Source: Larkinella arboricola (GTDB taxonomy: Bacteria > Bacteroidota > Bacteroidia > Cytophagales > Spirosomataceae). Taken from it: 64,000 nt of DNA. The position numbers and the translations under genes were made by a program. Below, piece after piece: positions 60,883 to 64,000 of this stretch; the stretch's first letter is position 1; the number at the start of each line of letters is the position of its first letter. The notes under the pieces were generated by a model. The model did no database searches, was not told where the DNA came from, and was given only the letters and a program-made list of their open reading frames with translations. The stretch spans positions 496,001 through 560,000 of the forward strand of contig NZ_QLMC01000004.1 in NCBI RefSeq assembly GCF_003259745.1, read 5' to 3'.

Positions 60883-62837
60883 ATGCCTGCCTCCCTTGAA
60901 TACATCACCGACCAAACGCCCCTGGGAGCCCACCTGATTGGTTCGGGGGCTACGTTTCGGGTTTGGGCACCCCACGCACTGGCGGTCCACGCCTGTGGCG
61001 ATTTTAACAATTTTCAGCATGAAGCCGATAGCCTGCTCACCGTCGATGACCGGGGCTACTGGCGCGGCTTTATTCCCGGCGTTCGCAACGGGCAACGGTA
61101 TAAATTCTGGGTGGTGGGGCTGGGCAGCGAGGGCTGGAAACGCGACCCGCTGGCGCGCGAACTGGCCACACCGTACCCCAGCGACTGCATTATCCGCCAG
61201 TCTGATTTTCCCTGGCATCCCACTACCTTCAAAACTCCGGCGTTTGCCGAATGGATTATCTATCAGCTTCATGTGGGTGTTTTTGATACGCCCAACTGGG
61301 AAACGCGCCGGAAAGGAGGAACGTTTCTGGATGTTGCGCTTAAATTGCCGTATCTGTCGGCGTTGGGGGTGACGGCTTTACAATTGTTACCTATTCAGGA
61401 GTTTCAGTCTACATTTAGTTTAGGCTACAACGGGACGGATTATTTTTCGCCCGAAATGGATTTTGCCATTGAAGACGCTCACCTGGCCGAATATCTTTCC
61501 AGGATCAATCAGCTTCTTGTCGATCAGGGCCAGCCGGTTTATCAGGAAAATGACCTGCGGGGCGAGATGAACCAGCTTAAAGCACTGGTCGATCTGAGTC
61601 ACTTATACGGTATGGCCGTGATGCTGGATGTGGTTTATAATCATGCAGGGGGCGGTTTCGGAGACGAGAGCATTTATTTCTTCGACCGCCAGCCGGGGCA
61701 GAACGACCAGCCACCCCAATACCGTAACTCGCTTTATTTTACCGAAATTGGCCATGCCGGGGGCCAGGTTTTTGACTTTAGTAAAGATCAGGTCCGGGAG
61801 TTTCTGATTGGGAACGCAACGTTTCTGCTGGATGAATACCGCATCGACGGCCTGCGTTACGATCAGGTTAGTGTGATTGATCACGATGGAAAGCCCCACG
61901 GCTGGCGGTTTTGTCAGGAGTTGACGGACGTGCTGCATGGTCACCGGCCGGGTGCGCTCCACCATGCCGAGTACTGGGGCGTCAATCCATCCGTAGTAAC
62001 GCCAACGGCGCAGGGTGGGGCCGGTTTTGACACCACGCCCTGACCGACGGTCTGCGCATTGCGATCCGGCGGGTGATCAGTCAGGCTAACAACGGCCTTA
62101 ACGGTCCGCTACCGATGACGGCTTTGGGCGATAGTCTCTGGCCAACGGGCTTCCAGTTTTCTTACCAGTTTGTGCAGGGGCCGGAAAACCACGATCTTGT
62201 GCTACGCGACAGTGATAACTCGCGTGAACAGCGCATCGCCCGACTGAGCGATCCTGCCGATCCGCGCTCGCTGATGGGGCGCCGACGGAGCCGTGTTGCC
62301 ACGGGTTTGGGTCTGGTGGCACCGGGTATTCCGATGTTATTTATGGGCCAGGAATTTCTGGAAGACAAACAGTGGTCGGATAACCTGGCGTGGAAACCCG
62401 AACTCCGGCTGTTCTGGGCGGGCCTGGAAGCGGGTGATCCGGCCATGCTCGACCACCTCCGTTTTTGTCAGGATCTGATTCAGTTACGACGGCGTTTGCC
62501 CGGTCTGCGGGGCGACGGTCTGCAGGTCAGCCACTGCCACGACAGCAACCGGGTGCTGGTTATTCATCGCTGGGTGCCGGGCAGCGGGCAGGATGTCGTT
62601 ATTGTTATTAGTCTGGCCAATACACCGTATCATACGTACCGCATCGGTTTACCCCAGGCCGGGCAATGGCGCGAAGTTTTTAACAGCGATGCCTACGAAA
62701 ACGGTTTTCCAAATCCGCACGCTGTCGGCAATGGGGGCCATGTATGGGCCGAAGAAAGCATAGCACACGGCTTTCTTGCTTCTGCCGTTTTAACCCTGCC
62801 CGCCAACGGTTTTCTGGTGCTGACTCCCGAAAGCTAG
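60883..62837 (+). pseudogene. GH13 glucan-branching-type enzyme split by a frameshift
   Basis: Two consecutive reading frames form one GH13 enzyme of about 650 aa. The first frame (60883-62043) has a CBM48-like domain (FRVWAPHALAVHACGDFN) and barrel motifs LDVVYNHAGG, DGLRYDQVSV (nucleophile Asp) and HHAEYWG (acid/base Glu), then stops after GGAGFDTTP. The second frame (visible ATG at 62073; homology begins at about 62032 with LTDGLRIAIRRVISQ) has the third catalytic Asp in ENHD, plus the C-terminal beta domain to 62837. Continuation needs a shift by two bases forward or one back near 62025-62042. Either a true pseudogene or a two-base insertion (for example an extra AC or CC in ACCACGCCC). 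The start at 60883 fits the family. Confidence 0.8.
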
Positions 62838-62843
62838 CCGGGA

Positions 62844-63743
62844 TTACAGCGCATAAAAATCGTAGGGCTGTATTTTATCCGGAATCGGCGTATAGCCTGT
62901 CATCGTTTTAAGGGTAATCTCGATGTTGCGGGCAATAGTTGTCACCGCCGTATCGGTTTCTTTAGTTTCGAATGGGTTCTGGAGCTGGAGGGCGCTTTTT
63001 TCAATGAGCAGAAAACCACTGGAAATCAGTGTCACCAGCGGCACGTCGAGGTAATAAAGACTTTCCTCAAAAGAGAAGGGTAGAATAGCCGCAAAGAGAT
63101 AAATAAACACCTGCATATTAAACGTATAGGTGCGGGGAAACGGCGTGCTTTTGATCCGTTCGCAGCGTCCCATCGAATCCGTCAGGTTATTGAGGGTGGT
63201 ACTCAGGTGTACCATTTGATAATCCGTCAGGTGGCCGTCGCGGTAAAGTTGCTGAATGGACAAACCGTGGTCGAGCAGCAGGGCGTTGGGTTTATTGTCG
63301 AATGACAAAATGTGTTTAACGGTTTCGGGGGGCAAAAATTCGCTTAATCGATCGGCCAGGCTCTGTTCGCGCAGTGAGTCTCCCAGGACAAAACACCAGG
63401 CACATTGCCGCTGCACAAACGAATGAATAATTGTCTGACGGTGGGGCAATGCGGGCAGATACATCAAAAGTTGTCGGATAAAACTGCGGCTATCATTGAC
63501 AATAGCGCCCCAAATGGTGCGTGCTTCCCACCAGCGTTCATATGCCTGATTGGTCCGAAATGCGAGCAGCAACGAAATACAGGTCCCCAGCAGCGTTGGA
63601 ATGGCAATCGGGATGGTCAGGTACCATAAGTCAAAGAAGTGTTTGGCCAGAACAACCACATTTGAAAATAAGAGAATAAATAAAACTTCCCGGCGAATCC
63701 GGCGAATTAAAAAAGTCAATGGGATTGGTTTTTCAAGCAACAT
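62844..63743 (-). CDS. Bestrophin-like (UPF0187 family) channel protein
   Basis: 299-aa membrane protein. Hydrophobic helices lie at about residues 20-40, 46-62 and 220-250. The bestrophin-family block is LLLAFRTNQAYERWWEARTIWGAIVNDSRSF. PIPDKIQPYDFYAL ends the protein. The ATG at 63741-63743 gives MLLEKPIPLTFL, like family starts; a TTG start 33 bases upstream is less likely. Bacterial bestrophins form pentameric cation or anion channels. Convergent with the GH13 gene, 6 bases from its stop. Confidence 0.87.
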   Translation of the reverse strand: MLLEKPIPLTFLIRRIRREVLFILLFSNVVVLAKHFFDLWYLTIPIAIPTLLGTCISLLLAFRTNQAYERWWEARTIWGAIVNDSRSFIRQLLMYLPALPHRQTIIHSFVQRQCAWCFVLGDSLREQSLADRLSEFLPPETVKHILSFDNKPNALLLDHGLSIQQLYRDGHLTDYQMVHLSTTLNNLTDSMGRCERIKSTPFPRTYTFNMQVFIYLFAAILPFSFEESLYYLDVPLVTLISSGFLLIEKSALQLQNPFETKETDTAVTTIARNIEITLKTMTGYTPIPDKIQPYDFYAL

Positions 63744-63815
63744 ACGGTTTGGGTAGAATAGATTGAGTTTCCACAACGGCTAGTGTGAAGCGGTAAGCAG
63801 GCTACCAAAAAAGGA

Positions 63816-63848
63816 AAAGCCAGACGACGTTTGAAGTCACCTGGCTTT
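63816..63848. terminator. Hairpin near the right window edge
   Basis: AAAGCCAG (63816-63823) pairs with CTGGCTTT (63841-63848), with an inner GAC/GTC. On the minus strand it is followed by TCCTTTTTT, so it may terminate a minus-strand gene that ends beyond the window. The rest of 63744-64000 shows no gene. Confidence 0.6.
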
Positions 63849-64000
63849 CTTAATCGCTTAATAAACGGTTTATTTTTACAATCAGATACTTTTCACAATA
63901 TCCCCGGTTATCAGCGACTTACTTGAATATAAAACTTGCGCCGGGATCGAAATGTTTGAAAAAAAATAGAAAAAATTTTAGACGATCAACCTGGTTTTAG

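Noticed and set aside
62025-62045. Programmed -1 frameshift in the GH13 gene
   Set aside because: No canonical X-XXY-YYZ slippery heptamer and no convincing downstream pseudoknot are visible; mutation or sequence error is simpler.
1-64000. CRISPR arrays, transposases, prophage genes
   Set aside because: Searched by eye on both strands; no regular spacer-repeat units, transposase or phage structural proteins seen.

Overview
The window looks like chromosome of a Bacteroidota member of the order Cytophagales, most like Spirosoma or Larkinella; the genus is an inference. The signs are two SusC/SusD outer-membrane import pairs, a type IX secretion C-terminal sorting domain, a GWxTD lipoprotein, several Bacteroidota-type promoters (-7 box TAnnTTTG, -33 TTG) and almost no Shine-Dalgarno sequences. 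I see no phage, insertion sequence, CRISPR array or rRNA operon. The only RNA gene found is tRNA-Arg(CCG).

Region 1 (1-1.2 kb): an ahpC-ahpD peroxide-detoxification pair, with ahpD running off the left edge. Region 2 (1.4-19.1 kb): an eight-gene polysaccharide utilisation locus on the minus strand. In transcription order it reads SusC, SusD, a 374-aa secreted unknown, a secreted FAD oxidoreductase, a secreted 836-aa barrel-like protein, a sodium:solute symporter, a GH2 glycosidase and a second FAD oxidoreductase without a signal peptide. A LacI-type regulator is divergent to it, and two tandem palindromic operators lie in the shared intergenic region. The likely scheme is import by SusC/D, periplasmic cleavage and oxidation, inner-membrane symport and a further oxidation step. 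Region 3 (19.4-24.9 kb): a second SusC/SusD pair followed by a PhnZ-like HD-domain mixed-valent diiron oxygenase, a phosphonate-cleaving family.

Region 4 (25-41 kb): an unknown 350-aa protein; a BlaI repressor with an M56 (BlaR1-type) membrane peptidase that carries two BamA-like POTRA domains instead of a beta-lactam sensor; an EamA exporter; an NAD salvage pair (pncB, nadE); an outer-membrane beta-barrel receptor; pgk; two paired membrane proteins of DUF2157 type; and a FAN1-type VRR-NUC nuclease. Region 5 (41-55 kb): mainly housekeeping, with two methyltransferases, a small cytochrome c, rlmB, a GWxTD lipoprotein, three short-chain dehydrogenases, a cystathionine gamma-synthase-like enzyme, a cysteine desulfurase, glmM, a transglutaminase next to the proteasome-like peptidase Anbu, and a NUDIX hydrolase. 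Region 6 (55.4-64 kb): tRNA-Arg, small lipoproteins, an NHL-repeat protein exported by type IX secretion, a class C beta-lactamase-like serine hydrolase, a GH13 glucan-branching-type enzyme split by a frameshift, and a bestrophin-like channel.

A recurring non-coding theme is inverted or iterated repeats lying in gaps between co-directional genes (ahpC/ahpD, susC/susD, susD/downstream gene, susD2/phnZ-like). Two of them share the same 20-base arm sequence around unrelated loops.
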